Below, piece by piece: positions 24,681 through 32,006 of a stretch of 32,006 bases of DNA. The notes under the pieces are model-generated. The model saw nothing but the letters and a program-made list of their open reading frames with translations, had not been told where the DNA came from and made no database searches. The translations under genes were made by a program, and so were the position numbers. Position 1 is the stretch's first letter, and each line of letters begins with the position of its first letter. The stretch comes from Alphaproteobacteria bacterium (GTDB lineage Bacteria; Pseudomonadota; Alphaproteobacteria; Rhizobiales; Xanthobacteraceae). Where the stretch lies: assembly GCA_009781045.1 (NCBI GenBank), contig WQYW01000050.1, forward strand, positions 1 to 32,006, given 5' to 3'.

Positions 24681-25358
24681 TTACCGCGCACCGAAAATTG
24701 CAGAACCAACGCGGATATGGGTGGCACCGAGAGCGATCGCGGTGGCGAAGTCGGAACTCATGCCCATCGACAGCAGCTTGACACCGTTGCGTGCGGCGAT
24801 CCTCGCAAGGAGCGCAAAATGTCCAGCGGGCGGTTCATCGAAGGGTGGAATGCACATCAGGCCGGAGACCTGGAGCCCGTAATGGTCGCGACACCGCGCC
24901 AGGAACGCATCGGCTTCCGTCGGTGGCACTCCGGCCTTCTGCGCTTCCTCGCCAGTATTGATCTGTACAAAGAGCAGCGGTGTCCGCTGCTGCGCTTCGA
25001 TTTCCCTGGCCAGGGCTTCACAGATGCTGGGGCGGTCAATGGAATGGATGGCATCGAACAGCGCCACCGCCTCGCGCGCCTTGTTGGACTGCAGCGGCCC
25101 GATCAGATGCAGGGCGATGGCCGGATTTTCCTGACGAAGCGACGGCCATTTCGCCCGTGCCTCCTGGACCCGGTTTTCACCGAAGATGGTCTGACCGGAG
25201 GCAATCACCGGCGCGATCGCCTCCGGCGGCATGGTCTTGGACACCGCGACCAGGGTGACAGAACTGCGCTCCCGTCCCGCGTCCTGGCAGGCGCGCAGAA
25301 TCTGTTGCTCGATCACCGCCAGTCTGTCCGCGGCGGCAGGTGAATCATTTGCCGGCAT
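24681..25358 (-). CDS. yggS: PLP homeostasis protein, YggS/PROSC family
   Basis: The 225-residue product is a YggS family protein, a small fold-III PLP-binding barrel that affects pyridoxal phosphate balance and has no known catalytic activity. VTLVAVSKTMP carries the PLP lysine (Lys41). Further motifs are IFGENRVQEARAKW, LHLIGPLQSNKAREAVALFD, IHSIDR, LLFVQINTGEEAQKAGV, SGLMCIPP and LSMGMSSDFATAIALGATHI, ending IRVGSAIFGAR. The order and length match the family. The start MPANDSPAAADRL at 25358 gives the normal N terminus; a longer frame to 25505 adds unrelated residues. On the - strand, it lies downstream of the HD-Pnk gene but is separated from it by 516 bases containing repeat copy B. Confidence 0.95.
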   Translation of the reverse strand: MPANDSPAAADRLAVIEQQILRACQDAGRERSSVTLVAVSKTMPPEAIAPVIASGQTIFGENRVQEARAKWPSLRQENPAIALHLIGPLQSNKAREAVALFDAIHSIDRPSICEALAREIEAQQRTPLLFVQINTGEEAQKAGVPPTEADAFLARCRDHYGLQVSGLMCIPPFDEPPAGHFALLARIAARNGVKLLSMGMSSDFATAIALGATHIRVGSAIFGAR

Positions 25359-25442
25359 GTTGTTCGGGAGATCCTGATCTCTGAAAGGGGTGATGGAACG
25401 TTCAATCACGCCTTTGGGTGAAGGGTGGTCAATGAGAACGGT

Positions 25443-25618
25443 CGAGGTCGGACAGGGGCCAGCTCGCACGCCGCTCGAAATCGGGAAAAAACTGCGCCTC
25501 TGCAACCGGGATGGTCATCCATATGCCACGAATCACCATCCTGAAAAGCGCCGGGGCTTCGACAGCGTCAAAAAGAGGCACGCTCAGTCGCCTGGAGAAA
25601 TGGAACGCAGGCAGAAAC
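25443..25618. repeat. Dispersed repeat, copy B
   Basis: This is the partner of 799–948. The 60-base core 25559–25618 matches 889–948 at 49 positions without gaps; the left part has insertions relative to copy A. On the - strand the core reads FLPAFHFSRRLSVPLFDAVE. Both copies lie in gaps next to non-conserved hairpins. It may be a mobile or extragenic repeat, or a decayed small gene. Confidence 0.65.
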
Positions 25619-25695
25619 ACAGAGCCGTCAAGGCTAAAATATCGTCTTGCCGCCCCCCTCTTTTCACAAGGGCAGGGCTGTGGCTGTTTCTGTGC

Positions 25696-25728
25696 CGGGG
25701 ACCGCAGCCCAAGGGCGTCTGGTCCCCG
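25696..25728. other. Nested hairpin downstream of HD-Pnk
   Basis: CGGGGACC (25696–25703) pairs perfectly with GGTCCCCG (25721–25728). Inside, GCCC (25707–25710) faces GGGC (25713–25716). No T-run follows on either strand. It lies about 150 bases past the HD-Pnk stop, so it could mark the 3' end of that transcript or belong with the dispersed repeat. Confidence 0.45.
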
Positions 25729-25874
25729 ATTTTCGGAAGTTTCGGACCATTTGCGAACCGCTCTGTGCGCTTGGAAAACCGCCCGATATCGACCCGGCGA
25801 CCGGCTCATTTCGACCCGGCTCCTCAAGGGACGGCGTGCAGGTCTGAAAAGGGCCCCATGAGATCTCTGCGCTT

Positions 25875-26993
25875 TCAGACCCACACCACTTCATGGGCTT
25901 CCAGCACGCTTGGTGGCTCCCATTTGCCAGCGAGATTTTCAATGACGCGTTGGGGAACAATGCGCTCGCGCTGGCGGTTCTGCCTGAGAATCGTGGCAAG
26001 TGGGGTGTCGATGGCGTGGATTGCGACATGGGCGTCATAGGCCCGCGCCAGACCGATGATCTTCTCCCGCCGGGAAATGGTGATGTTGGTGGCGTTCCAG
26101 ATGAAGTCGCGCTTTGCGCGCAGATGCTCCCGTGCGCGCTCCAGGGCGGCCTGGATCACGCGACCCTGATCGTCCTCGGGCTCGACCTCCATGCGCTCGC
26201 GGATGGCGTCAAGGCTGACGATCGGAATTTGCGGGAACGTGGCCCGTGCATAGCTGTCCTTGCCGGCGCCGGGCAGGCCGGCCAGCACGATCACCCTGCT
26301 GCCCCGCGGCGGTTGCGCCGCATAATGGGGCGAGCGCCCCGGCTTTTCGAGATATTCGCGCCTTGAGGCATCGTCGGCAAAGGCATAGGCGCTTCTCAGC
26401 AGGCCCTGTTCTTCAAGCCACAATGTGAGCAGCGCGAACTGCTCTTCAGTGGCGGCGACATTGGGCGAGAGCCGGCCGCGATTGTCGGCTCTCGCCAGCA
26501 TCAACAGCTCGTGCCAGTTGCCGACCAGGGAGAAAATGATGGCACGGCGCTCCATGTCGGGTTCGTTCCAGAGATGGAAGGGCTTGATGTGCCAGGCGAT
26601 CAGCCAATAGACCGCGAGGCGCTCGCTGCGCTCAAAACCCTCCCGGGCGAGTTCCTGCCAGGCCATGCGGGCGCCGAGACGGGCGTGTCCCGGCTGGCGG
26701 ATGCGCATCCTGTTCTCGCTGGCATCCCATTCCTCTCTCGTGGTCAGGGGCTTGGCAATGTCATGGAGAAGGGCGGCGAGGTTCAGGACGCGCTGGCGGG
26801 AAGGGGGCAGGCACGGATAGTCGCGGTCGCAATGCAGCGCCTCGACCACCCGTCTTGTATGGGTCCAGACATCCCCCTCGCCATGGTGGATCCAGTCCTG
26901 CGGACAGGCGGCCATGGCGGCGGGATGCGGAAAAGTGGATGCCAGCCGCTCCCAGCCGATCGGGTGATCCAGTGCCTGCGTCAGCCAGGTCAT
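25875..26993 (-). CDS. HD-Pnk: HD phosphoesterase fused to a 5'-OH polynucleotide kinase
   Basis: The 372-residue product has two catalytic modules. The N-terminal HD domain has His45 in DVWTHT, His77-Asp78 in LLHDIAKP, His103 in GHARLG, His135 in AWHIKP and Asp170 in LARADN, the metal ligands expected of an HD phosphohydrolase. The C-terminal P-loop kinase has Walker A VLAGLPGAGKDS (236–247), SLDAIRERM, the Asp-x-x-Arg phospho-acceptor-side motif, and WNATNITISRREKII. This order matches HD-Pnk enzymes such as that of Runella, which remove 2',3'-cyclic phosphate and phosphorylate 5'-OH ends. The ATG overlaps the stop of the upstream RNA ligase gene (ATGA), implying translational coupling. Healing (HD and kinase) plus sealing (ligase) would repair RNA broken by ribotoxins. 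The fold call is strong; the substrate is inferred. Confidence 0.88.
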   Translation of the reverse strand: MTWLTQALDHPIGWERLASTFPHPAAMAACPQDWIHHGEGDVWTHTRRVVEALHCDRDYPCLPPSRQRVLNLAALLHDIAKPLTTREEWDASENRMRIRQPGHARLGARMAWQELAREGFERSERLAVYWLIAWHIKPFHLWNEPDMERRAIIFSLVGNWHELLMLARADNRGRLSPNVAATEEQFALLTLWLEEQGLLRSAYAFADDASRREYLEKPGRSPHYAAQPPRGSRVIVLAGLPGAGKDSYARATFPQIPIVSLDAIRERMEVEPEDDQGRVIQAALERAREHLRAKRDFIWNATNITISRREKIIGLARAYDAHVAIHAIDTPLATILRQNRQRERIVPQRVIENLAGKWEPPSVLEAHEVVWV

Positions 26994-27784
26994 GACGTGC
27001 CTCCCGCGAACAGGTCAATGCCAGGGGCGAGCCGGTTCGGCAGGATGGGGCGCTCGCGCCAATGCGAACCGGAGTCGAGAATGGCCTGGCAGAAATCGGC
27101 CCGGACATATTTGTAGCGGCCGATGACGCGATCTCCGTCCTCGTGCTTGACGTAGAGCCCTTCGGCCAGATCGCTGGCATCGGTCTCGGCGAGGACGCGG
27201 GCAACATCAAGCCCGGCAATGGCTGCGGCATCTTCGAGCGCATCATGCCAGTGGTGTGACTTATAGAGCGACCGGCCGATCAGTCTGCGCGGGGAGGTGC
27301 CTTTCGGCAGGTGACCGTGATGGAGCACCGGAACCGAGACGATCGGAGTTCCGTCGAGCATGCGCTGCCGGGCGGCCGTCGACAGGAAGACCTCGCGATT
27401 GCGATCATAGATGTCGAACTCGTGGAAGAAATGCGGCAGCGCATCGTAGAACACTGTGTGCTTGGCGAAACACCACTCCCCGAACAAGACGAAGCGCCCC
27501 TCCAGCAGGTCGCGGAACATCGGCTCCTGTGCATGCGCCCAGGCTTTGAACAGGGCGAACTGGGCTTCGCTGGCGCCGCCATGGAGGACGTGGCCGCGCG
27601 ACTGCAACATCAGGCGCCGGCCGGCGTCGAAGCTCACAGCGCAATTGGCGCCGTCGATCTTTTCCTCAAAGATGAGATCACCGCCGGTGATCTCCGCAAG
27701 CGAAACCTGCCCGCTCGTCGAATCACCTGGCTGCAGCCGCGAACCCGCCAGATGCGGCGTCCGCGGATATTTCATGAAGGACAT
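26990..27784 (-). CDS. RNA ligase family protein (sealing partner of HD-Pnk)
   Basis: The 264-residue product is a nucleotidyltransferase-superfamily ligase. Motif I is FEEKIDGANCAVSF, whose Lys42 would form the covalent Lys–AMP. Motif III/IIIa follow as FVLFGEWCFAKHTVFYDAL and FHEFDIYD. Motif IV is EGLYVKHED and motif V is GRYKYVRADF. The length suits a minimal RNA ligase of the Rnl2/Rnl5 sort without an OB domain. Its partner HD-Pnk overlaps by four bases, so the pair forms a two-gene RNA repair operon with the ligase first. The start is uncertain: ATG 27784 (MSFMKYPRTPHL) with AGGGTG upstream, ATG 27775 or ATG 27856. Sealing of 3'-OH/5'-phosphate RNA ends is the known chemistry; the natural target is unknown. 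Confidence 0.87.
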   Translation of the reverse strand: MSFMKYPRTPHLAGSRLQPGDSTSGQVSLAEITGGDLIFEEKIDGANCAVSFDAGRRLMLQSRGHVLHGGASEAQFALFKAWAHAQEPMFRDLLEGRFVLFGEWCFAKHTVFYDALPHFFHEFDIYDRNREVFLSTAARQRMLDGTPIVSVPVLHHGHLPKGTSPRRLIGRSLYKSHHWHDALEDAAAIAGLDVARVLAETDASDLAEGLYVKHEDGDRVIGRYKYVRADFCQAILDSGSHWRERPILPNRLAPGIDLFAGGTS

Positions 27785-27939
27785 CGGGAAACACCCTGAA
27801 TAGAGGCCAACCACATTCGTTGCGCCGGCAAAGAGAGCGCGAAGCGAGGAATGCAATTTCTGGATGGCGAAGCGGCTGGTCCTTTTCGCCGGCCGCGAAG
27901 GGTGCGTGATTACATTTCTGTCTCCAGGCGTCCCGACTA

Positions 27940-27974
27940 GGCGCGAGAGAAAGCGCCGTCAAGGTGGTGACGGC
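27940..27974 (-). terminator. Candidate terminator of the cnoX–LON operon
   Basis: GCCGTCA (27955–27961) and TGACGGC (27968–27974) form a perfect seven-base stem with a six-base loop. On the - strand it is followed by GCTTTCTCTC, a weak pyrimidine-rich tail. It lies about 75 bases after the LON-domain stop and upstream of the RNA ligase gene. Confidence 0.45.
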
Positions 27975-28047
27975 GGCGGTTCAAGCAGATGTGACCCGGG
28001 ATGGCGAAGGAGATGTTGTTGAGGGCCGCCGTACGGCCTGGAGCAGG

Positions 28048-28722
28048 TTACTGCAGCGGCGGGTCGCCGCTGGTGCGTTTCTTGGCAATTTCCATCTCGG
28101 TGATGGCGATGAGGATTTCAGCCCGGGTCTTGAGGTCGGGGGCCTCGAGCATGGCCTGTTTCTCGGCAGCGCCATAGGGGGACATCATGGCGAGGGCGTT
28201 GACCAGGGCTTCATTTGAGGCGTTTTCCACCCCCTGCCAGTCCACCTTCATATTGTTGACCTTGAGATAGGTCGTCAATGCCGCCAGCAGCCCGTCGCGG
28301 TCGACGCCCTGCTCCCCGGTGCGGGCGGTGAAATCGCTGATAAAGGGGAAAAAGTCGACCCGGCACTGGCGATAGGGCGTCAGCACGTCGAGCTCACCGG
28401 CCACGGTGAAACGCGCAATGCCGGTCAGTTCAAGGATATAGCGCCCATCGCCGGATTCCGCGAGCTGGGTGATGCGGCCAGCGCACCCGATCCTGAACAG
28501 CGCTGGCTTGTCGACATCGGTGGAATGGGCCACATCCGGCTGAATCATGCCGATGACGCGGTGACCATCGCGGAAGGCGTCATCAATCATGGCAAGATAG
28601 CGCGGTTCGTAAATATTCAGCGGCAGCTGGCCGCGCGGCAGCAGCAGGGCGCCAGTGAGCGGAAACACCGGGATGATCTCCGGCAGATCGGCAGGCCTTC
28701 GATATTCCACATTGATCGGCAT
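28048..28722 (-). CDS. LON substrate-binding domain protein
   Basis: The 224-residue product consists of a LON N-terminal (substrate-binding) domain without protease or ATPase parts. Typical features are EIIPVFPLTGALLLPRGQLP, LNIYEPRYLAMIDDAF, IGMIQPD, GCAGRITQ and GRYILELTGIARF. A helical C-terminal part follows (NALAMMSPYGAAEKQAMLEA) with EILIAITEMEIAK. Such proteins are common in alphaproteobacteria immediately downstream of a thioredoxin/TPR gene, as here, 56 bases apart on the same strand. The Trm112-like gene often found next in this cluster is absent. Role uncertain; a substrate-recognition or regulatory part in proteostasis is inferred from context. Confidence 0.92.
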   Translation of the reverse strand: MPINVEYRRPADLPEIIPVFPLTGALLLPRGQLPLNIYEPRYLAMIDDAFRDGHRVIGMIQPDVAHSTDVDKPALFRIGCAGRITQLAESGDGRYILELTGIARFTVAGELDVLTPYRQCRVDFFPFISDFTARTGEQGVDRDGLLAALTTYLKVNNMKVDWQGVENASNEALVNALAMMSPYGAAEKQAMLEAPDLKTRAEILIAITEMEIAKKRTSGDPPLQ

Positions 28723-28778
28723 CTCGCGCCCTACCCTTCACTTCTCAGGCGTGGATTTCAGCGACAGACCGCTCCGTG

Positions 28779-29702
28779 TCAGGAAAACAGCAGGGTTGAC
28801 AATCGCTTGCGTCCCTCGACCGTAGCCTCGTCAGCGCCGCCCCAGGCGTCGAAGAACTGCACCAGCTGTTTGCGGGCGCCGTCATCGTTCCATTTGCGGT
28901 CACGCCGGACGATCTCAAGCAGATGCCCGGTGGCCGCCTGTCTGTCGCCATTGGCGTTGAGAAGACTGGCGAGGTCAAAGCGCGCCTGGTGATCGCCGGC
29001 GTCGGCGGCGAGCCTGCGCTCCAGTTCCGCCGCCGGCGGCAGGGACAATGCCTGTTCCGCCAGATCAATCGAGGCCTGGACCGAGCTTACGTCCCGGTCG
29101 CCACGTTTGGCTTCCGGAACCATGGCCAGCGTCTGTTTCGCCTGCTCCAGGGCACCGGCGGCGACATAACATCGGGCCAGCCCGGCGAGGGCAGCGATAT
29201 TGGTCGGGTCGGCAGCCAGCGCCTCACCATAGATCTGGGCCGCCGTTGCCACGTCGCCCTGGGCGAGAACGGCTTCGGCTTCCTTGAGAATGCCGGCCAC
29301 ATCAGCTTCACCCCGTGCTGCCACACCTTTGGTGATGCGCTCGATGAAAGCGTTCACCTGGCTCTCCGGCACCGCCCCCATGAAAGCGTCGGCTGGCTGT
29401 CCGTTAACAAAGGCGACCACCGCCGGGATGGATTTGATCCCCATCTGTCCCGGGATCGCAGGGTGGTGGTCGATATTGAGCTTGACCAGCTTGACCTTGC
29501 CCTTTGCCGCCCGGACCGCCTTCTCGAGGGTTGGAGCGAGCTGGCGGCAGGGGCCGCACCATTCGGCCCAGAAATCAACCAGTACCGGCTGGCGCCGCGA
29601 TTCCTCCATCACGTCCTTCACGAAGTTCTGTGTGGTGGTGTCCTTGATCAGATCAGGCGCAGTCTGGCCCGCTGCTCTGTTGTCCTGGTCAATGATGCTC
29701 AC
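28779..29702 (-). CDS. cnoX: Thioredoxin/TPR chaperedoxin, CnoX (YbbN)-like
   Basis: The 307-residue product has an N-terminal thioredoxin domain with the active site VDFWAEWCGPCRQLAP (Cys49-Gly-Pro-Cys52) and the cis-Pro region GIKSIPAVVAFVNG. A C-terminal TPR-like domain follows, containing AAQIYGEALAADPTNIAALA, GLARCYVAAGALEQAKQTLA and RFDLASLLNANGDRQAA. This is the CnoX/YbbN architecture, a redox-linked holdase that works with chaperonin. Both redox cysteines are present, so thiol-disulfide activity is possible; E. coli YbbN lacks the full pair. The start is GTG 29702, preceded by GAGGA five bases upstream, giving V/MSIIDQDNRAAG. An ATG frame to 29810 has no better support. It is the first gene of an operon with the LON protein. 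Confidence 0.93.
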   Translation of the reverse strand: MSIIDQDNRAAGQTAPDLIKDTTTQNFVKDVMEESRRQPVLVDFWAEWCGPCRQLAPTLEKAVRAAKGKVKLVKLNIDHHPAIPGQMGIKSIPAVVAFVNGQPADAFMGAVPESQVNAFIERITKGVAARGEADVAGILKEAEAVLAQGDVATAAQIYGEALAADPTNIAALAGLARCYVAAGALEQAKQTLAMVPEAKRGDRDVSSVQASIDLAEQALSLPPAAELERRLAADAGDHQARFDLASLLNANGDRQAATGHLLEIVRRDRKWNDDGARKQLVQFFDAWGGADEATVEGRKRLSTLLFS

Positions 29703-29791
29703 GGGATCCTCGTGCGATGGCGTTTGGGTGAAGACTGTCTGCCGCCCGGAAACAGCAGCGCGGCATGAAACGCTAGATTTGGGCGCGATGG

Positions 29792-29815
29792 GGTATTTTT
29801 CAATATACAAATACC
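29792..29815. promoter_or_regulatory. AT-rich dyad upstream of cnoX
   Basis: Perfect seven-base arms GGTATTT and AAATACC are separated by 10 bases, in a locally AT-rich spot within the probable cnoX promoter. On the cnoX strand the sequence contains TTGAAA, a possible -35. It could be an operator or part of a promoter. Confidence 0.35.
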
Positions 29816-30427
29816 GCTTTTGAGCGCACCGCGCCGCAAACCGGAGCGCGACCGAGGGTTATCCAACGCTCCAGCCGGCTTTCATCCCGGGGAAAACCCG
29901 CTTCCGCCGCACGGGAAAACGTGGAGACAGTGAAAGCGTGAAATGCCGGGTTGCCACAGTGGACCGCTTTTGTTCGGCGTCGGGAAGAAAGCCCTGGCGG
30001 ACCGGAACCGACGCTTCCACAGCCGGTTCGCGCCTTTCGGGGGCGGATTGGCCTGCCCTTTTGCGCCCGGTTTGAGGGATTCTCCAGCTCCATCCGGTCC
30101 GCTCCAGCGCAAGCCTCGGGCAAAACCGCCCTCGGCGATGTTCCCGGGCGCCAGATGTGGAAAACCCGCCGGGCTCAAAGAAGGGCGGCAGGAACGGCGC
30201 TGAAGACGATGGCACGTGTGATTTGAGGCAGCACAGGCTGTGGCCCGGAATTGGTCCTCACGGTTCTGCACAGGGAGAGAAGTCGGTCATCCACTGCCGA
30301 ACCTGGGCCAAAGCGCCCGGTTTCGCAAGGGACAGTCACATTCCAGCCTCACCTCACGGCGATGTCGGCGGGCCGGACCGGCGAGGCGCCGCGGCTGTTG
30401 CAATTGGCCGCGGCATTTGGCATAGCA

Positions 30428-30446
30428 CAGGCGCCGTCGGCGCCTG
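30428..30446. other. Perfect hairpin just upstream of tRNA-Gly
   Basis: CAGGCGCC and GGCGCCTG are perfect eight-base arms around a GTC loop. It ends 16 bases before the tRNA. It could be a leader structure of the precursor RNA, or a site for a DNA-binding protein. Confidence 0.5.
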
Positions 30447-30462
30447 GTCGCCGACGACGGAT

Positions 30463-30537
<75 letters not shown>

Positions 30538-31137
30538 GTTTTCCCGCCCGCACCGGATTTGATCCGATAATTCAAACAACTGATCCCTTGGGGAAACAGA
30601 TCGCTTTGGGAAAACAGATCCCTGGGGAATAAGGCAGCCGCAGCTGGCAATTGTCCGCCCCCCGGAGCCGACCCCTGCGAACTCCTGCCGCCAGGCTGCG
30701 CTGCCCCAGCCTGTGCTGCCCGATGTCAGGAGAAAGGGCCCCCCTGCAGGCAACCCCGGCCCGGATTGGGAGTTCCCTTCGGGAAGCAGGCGGATCGCAG
30801 GTCAGGGGCGCTGACTTTTCCAAAGCACGGTCTGGAGGCGCTCAAGGCAGCCGCTGCGGCCACGCTGTCGCCCGACCATCATCCGGCCGTCGCGCGCATT
30901 GCCGATGGTTTGCAGCGTCGCTTCACGGCTCTCCTGCTGAAACGCCGATGTGAACCCGGGCAGAAACTGCCGCCAGCCTGCGGGTATGGCGCTGCGCCGG
31001 GGACCGTCTTTCATTCCAGGGGGCTGGCGGGCACAGCGGTGGGAAACACACACCCGGATCCGCTTTGCGGGTGACGACTGAGCCGCCACAACCCGCCACC
31101 CTCAACTCGCGATCCTGCACAGTGAACACCAGGGGTT
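30538..31137. other. Intergenic region with short tandem repeats
   Basis: No gene is recognised in about 600 bases. Three imperfect repeats lie at 30580–30631, and a small hairpin TTCCC-TTC-GGGAA lies near 30773–30785. The remaining open frames carry no motifs. Confidence 0.5.
30580..30631. repeat. Three tandem imperfect 17–18-base repeats
   Basis: The units start at 30580, 30597 and 30615, and follow the pattern C-[A/T]-GATC-x-CT-(T)-TGGGGAA-A. They lie 43 bases after the tRNA-Gly gene. The short periodic A- and G-rich pattern could be a binding array or a slippage product. Confidence 0.55.
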
Positions 31138-31158
31138 CCGGCCTGCGCCGCAGGCCGG
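31138..31158 (-). terminator. Perfect hairpin abutting the L,D-transpeptidase stop
   Basis: CCGGCCTGC and GCAGGCCGG form a perfect nine-base stem with a three-base loop. It directly adjoins the stop codon at 31159 on the downstream side of that gene. There is no T-run, so it would be a non-canonical terminator or a 3'-end stabilising hairpin. Confidence 0.4.
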
Positions 31159-31728
31159 TCAGCCAATCACGATCCGGGTCGCCCGCCCCAGGCGAGGCAG
31201 CAGCCGCAGCATCGCCCGCCGTGCCATGGCGACACAGCCGGCGGTCGGCGAAAGCCTCGCGGTCGCAAGGTGGATGAATATGGCGCTGCCCCGCCAACGC
31301 ACCACCGGATCCGCGTTGTGGTCAATTTCTATCAGGAAATCATAGAGATGGTCGGCGCGTCGGAGCCGGTCTGCGGGCTCGTCGGGGCGCGGCTGAAACG
31401 GGCGGTTGTAGCGCCGATCGGCTGGATTCTCACACCAGGCGTCTCGCGGACCGATGGCCCGGGTCGGCAACAGGGTCGGCGGCCGCGGACTGCGGTCGGA
31501 GCGCCACCACAGGCACCGGGGCCGGAAACATCCTTTCGGGGTGGCCCCATCGCCCTCGCGCTTGTTGGCGCGGATGCCGCCGCGTCCCAGGGCCACCGGG
31601 ATGTTTAAATCCCCTGCCGTCAGCAAGCCCCGCTGGCGACTTCCGGCACAAGGCCTCACCCGAATCAGGGAAATCGCTCGAGGCCCTTTGGCCTTGCAGC
31701 AACATGTTGAAATCCTGTAATTTTTCAT
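31159..31728 (-). CDS. YkuD-type L,D-transpeptidase family protein
   Basis: The 189-residue product has the YkuD catalytic signature. HLATARLSPTAGCVAMA supplies the conserved His153 and the catalytic Cys165 of the H-x-n-S-x-x-GC motif. The upstream conserved stretch is LGRGGIRANKREGDGATPKG. The middle shows PFQPRPDEPADRL and YDFLIEIDHN. This is the layout of the short L,D-transpeptidase-like proteins in Rhizobiales that lack a signal peptide. Family enzymes make 3-3 cross-links in peptidoglycan or attach proteins to it. No signal peptide is visible, so location is unclear. The start is uncertain: ATG 31728 is used, ATG 31767 is also possible, and neither has a good ribosome-binding site. A perfect hairpin adjoins the stop. 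A response regulator gene begins divergently 180 bases away. Confidence 0.83.
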   Translation of the reverse strand: MKNYRISTCCCKAKGPRAISLIRVRPCAGSRQRGLLTAGDLNIPVALGRGGIRANKREGDGATPKGCFRPRCLWWRSDRSPRPPTLLPTRAIGPRDAWCENPADRRYNRPFQPRPDEPADRLRRADHLYDFLIEIDHNADPVVRWRGSAIFIHLATARLSPTAGCVAMARRAMLRLLPRLGRATRIVIG

Positions 31729-31907
31729 GGTAACTGCGATGGTCGGGAGCGCGCCGGATCGGGCCATGGCCGCGATCTGAAGCCATGGCTTGTGAATTCG
31801 TAACGATTCGCTAATTCAACAGGCAAAATCGGCTGCTCACCAACTTAAGTTTTGACGGCTCTGGCGCAACATGGCGCCTGACAAGCCGGAGTGAAAAGGA
31901 ACTGGAC

Positions 31908-32006
31908 ATGCCCACTGCCCGCAAGATCCTGATCGTGGACGACGACAACGATCTGCGTGAAACGTTGGTGGAACAATTGGCACTGCACCAGGAGTTCGAG
32001 GCCGCC
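31908..32006 (+). CDS. OmpR-type response regulator, N-terminal part (cut by window end)
   Basis: Only 33 codons are present: ARKILIVDDDNDLRETLVEQ followed by LALHQEFEAA. The hydrophobic beta strand ending in three Asp residues is the acidic pocket of a receiver domain. The start is firm, with AAGGA seven bases upstream of the ATG. The sequence resembles the CenR-like OmpR-family regulators of alphaproteobacteria, which control cell-envelope functions, and its divergent neighbour is a cell-wall enzyme. The effector domain is beyond the window, so subfamily naming is tentative. The upstream gap contains a GATTC (GANTC methylation site) at 31806–31810 and a small GGCGC / GCGCC hairpin at 31863–31878. 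Confidence 0.85.
   Translation, partial: MPTARKILIVDDDNDLRETLVEQLALHQEFEAA

Larger units (their letters stand above)
25359..25874. other. Intergenic region between yggS and the HD-Pnk gene
   Basis: No gene is confidently recognised. It holds dispersed repeat copy B (25443–25618) and a nested hairpin (25696–25728). An open frame on the - strand from 25884 to 25429 passes through the repeat, but most of it looks non-coding. Confidence 0.55.
29703..30462. other. Divergent gap between cnoX and tRNA-Gly
   Basis: No gene is recognised on either strand. GGTATTT (29792–29798) and AAATACC (29809–29815) form a perfect AT-rich dyad about 90 bases upstream of cnoX, in the likely promoter. A perfect eight-base hairpin (30428–30446) sits just before the tRNA. 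Confidence 0.55.

Noticed and set aside
24510..25343. 277-codon open frame on the + strand
   Set aside because: It is antisense to yggS.

Overview
The window is GC-rich DNA that looks alphaproteobacterial, most likely Hyphomicrobiales (Rhizobiales). Support comes from the rsmB – heparinase II/III – purH gene order, a thioredoxin/TPR (CnoX-like) gene followed by a LON-domain gene, an L,D-transpeptidase beside a CenR-like response regulator, and CtrA-type boxes. Coding density is low: many gaps of 300–1200 bases hold only hairpins, repeats and decayed genes.

Layout. 1–4.4 kb is accessory and eroded: a frameshifted HEPN-domain gene, a dispersed repeat, a GH25 muramidase, an orphan HExxH protein, a ParD antitoxin with no intact toxin, and a small basic ORF. 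4.9–12.5 kb is mostly housekeeping on the + strand: rsmB, heparinase-like gene, purH, a decayed second copy of the rsmB 5' end, and a Tat-exported gamma-glutamyltransferase. 12.6–18.3 kb holds two tandem paralogues on the - strand. Each encodes a TadE/G-type membrane anchor fused to a Gly/Trp-rich repeat solenoid, and each unit carries its own conserved upstream region. 18.7–19.6 kb is a ketopantoate-reductase gene.

20.1–24.2 kb is a visibly less GC-rich island: a single-chain MmeI-like (type IIL) restriction-modification enzyme and a ParA-like ATPase broken by a frameshift in an A-run. 24.7–29.7 kb, all on the - strand, holds yggS, a translationally coupled RNA ligase / HD-Pnk pair that looks like an RNA end-healing-and-sealing operon, and a cnoX–LON operon. 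30.4–32 kb has tRNA-Gly(GCC), an L,D-transpeptidase and the start of an OmpR-type response regulator cut by the window edge.

Most promising systems: (1) the duplicated TadG-like solenoid units with a TTAA-N7-CTAA box about 60 bases before each start and a 35-base dyad about 410–450 bases upstream; (2) the RNA ligase–HD-Pnk operon; (3) the type IIL R-M/ParA island. All calls come from reading sequence and remembered family features; no database search was run.
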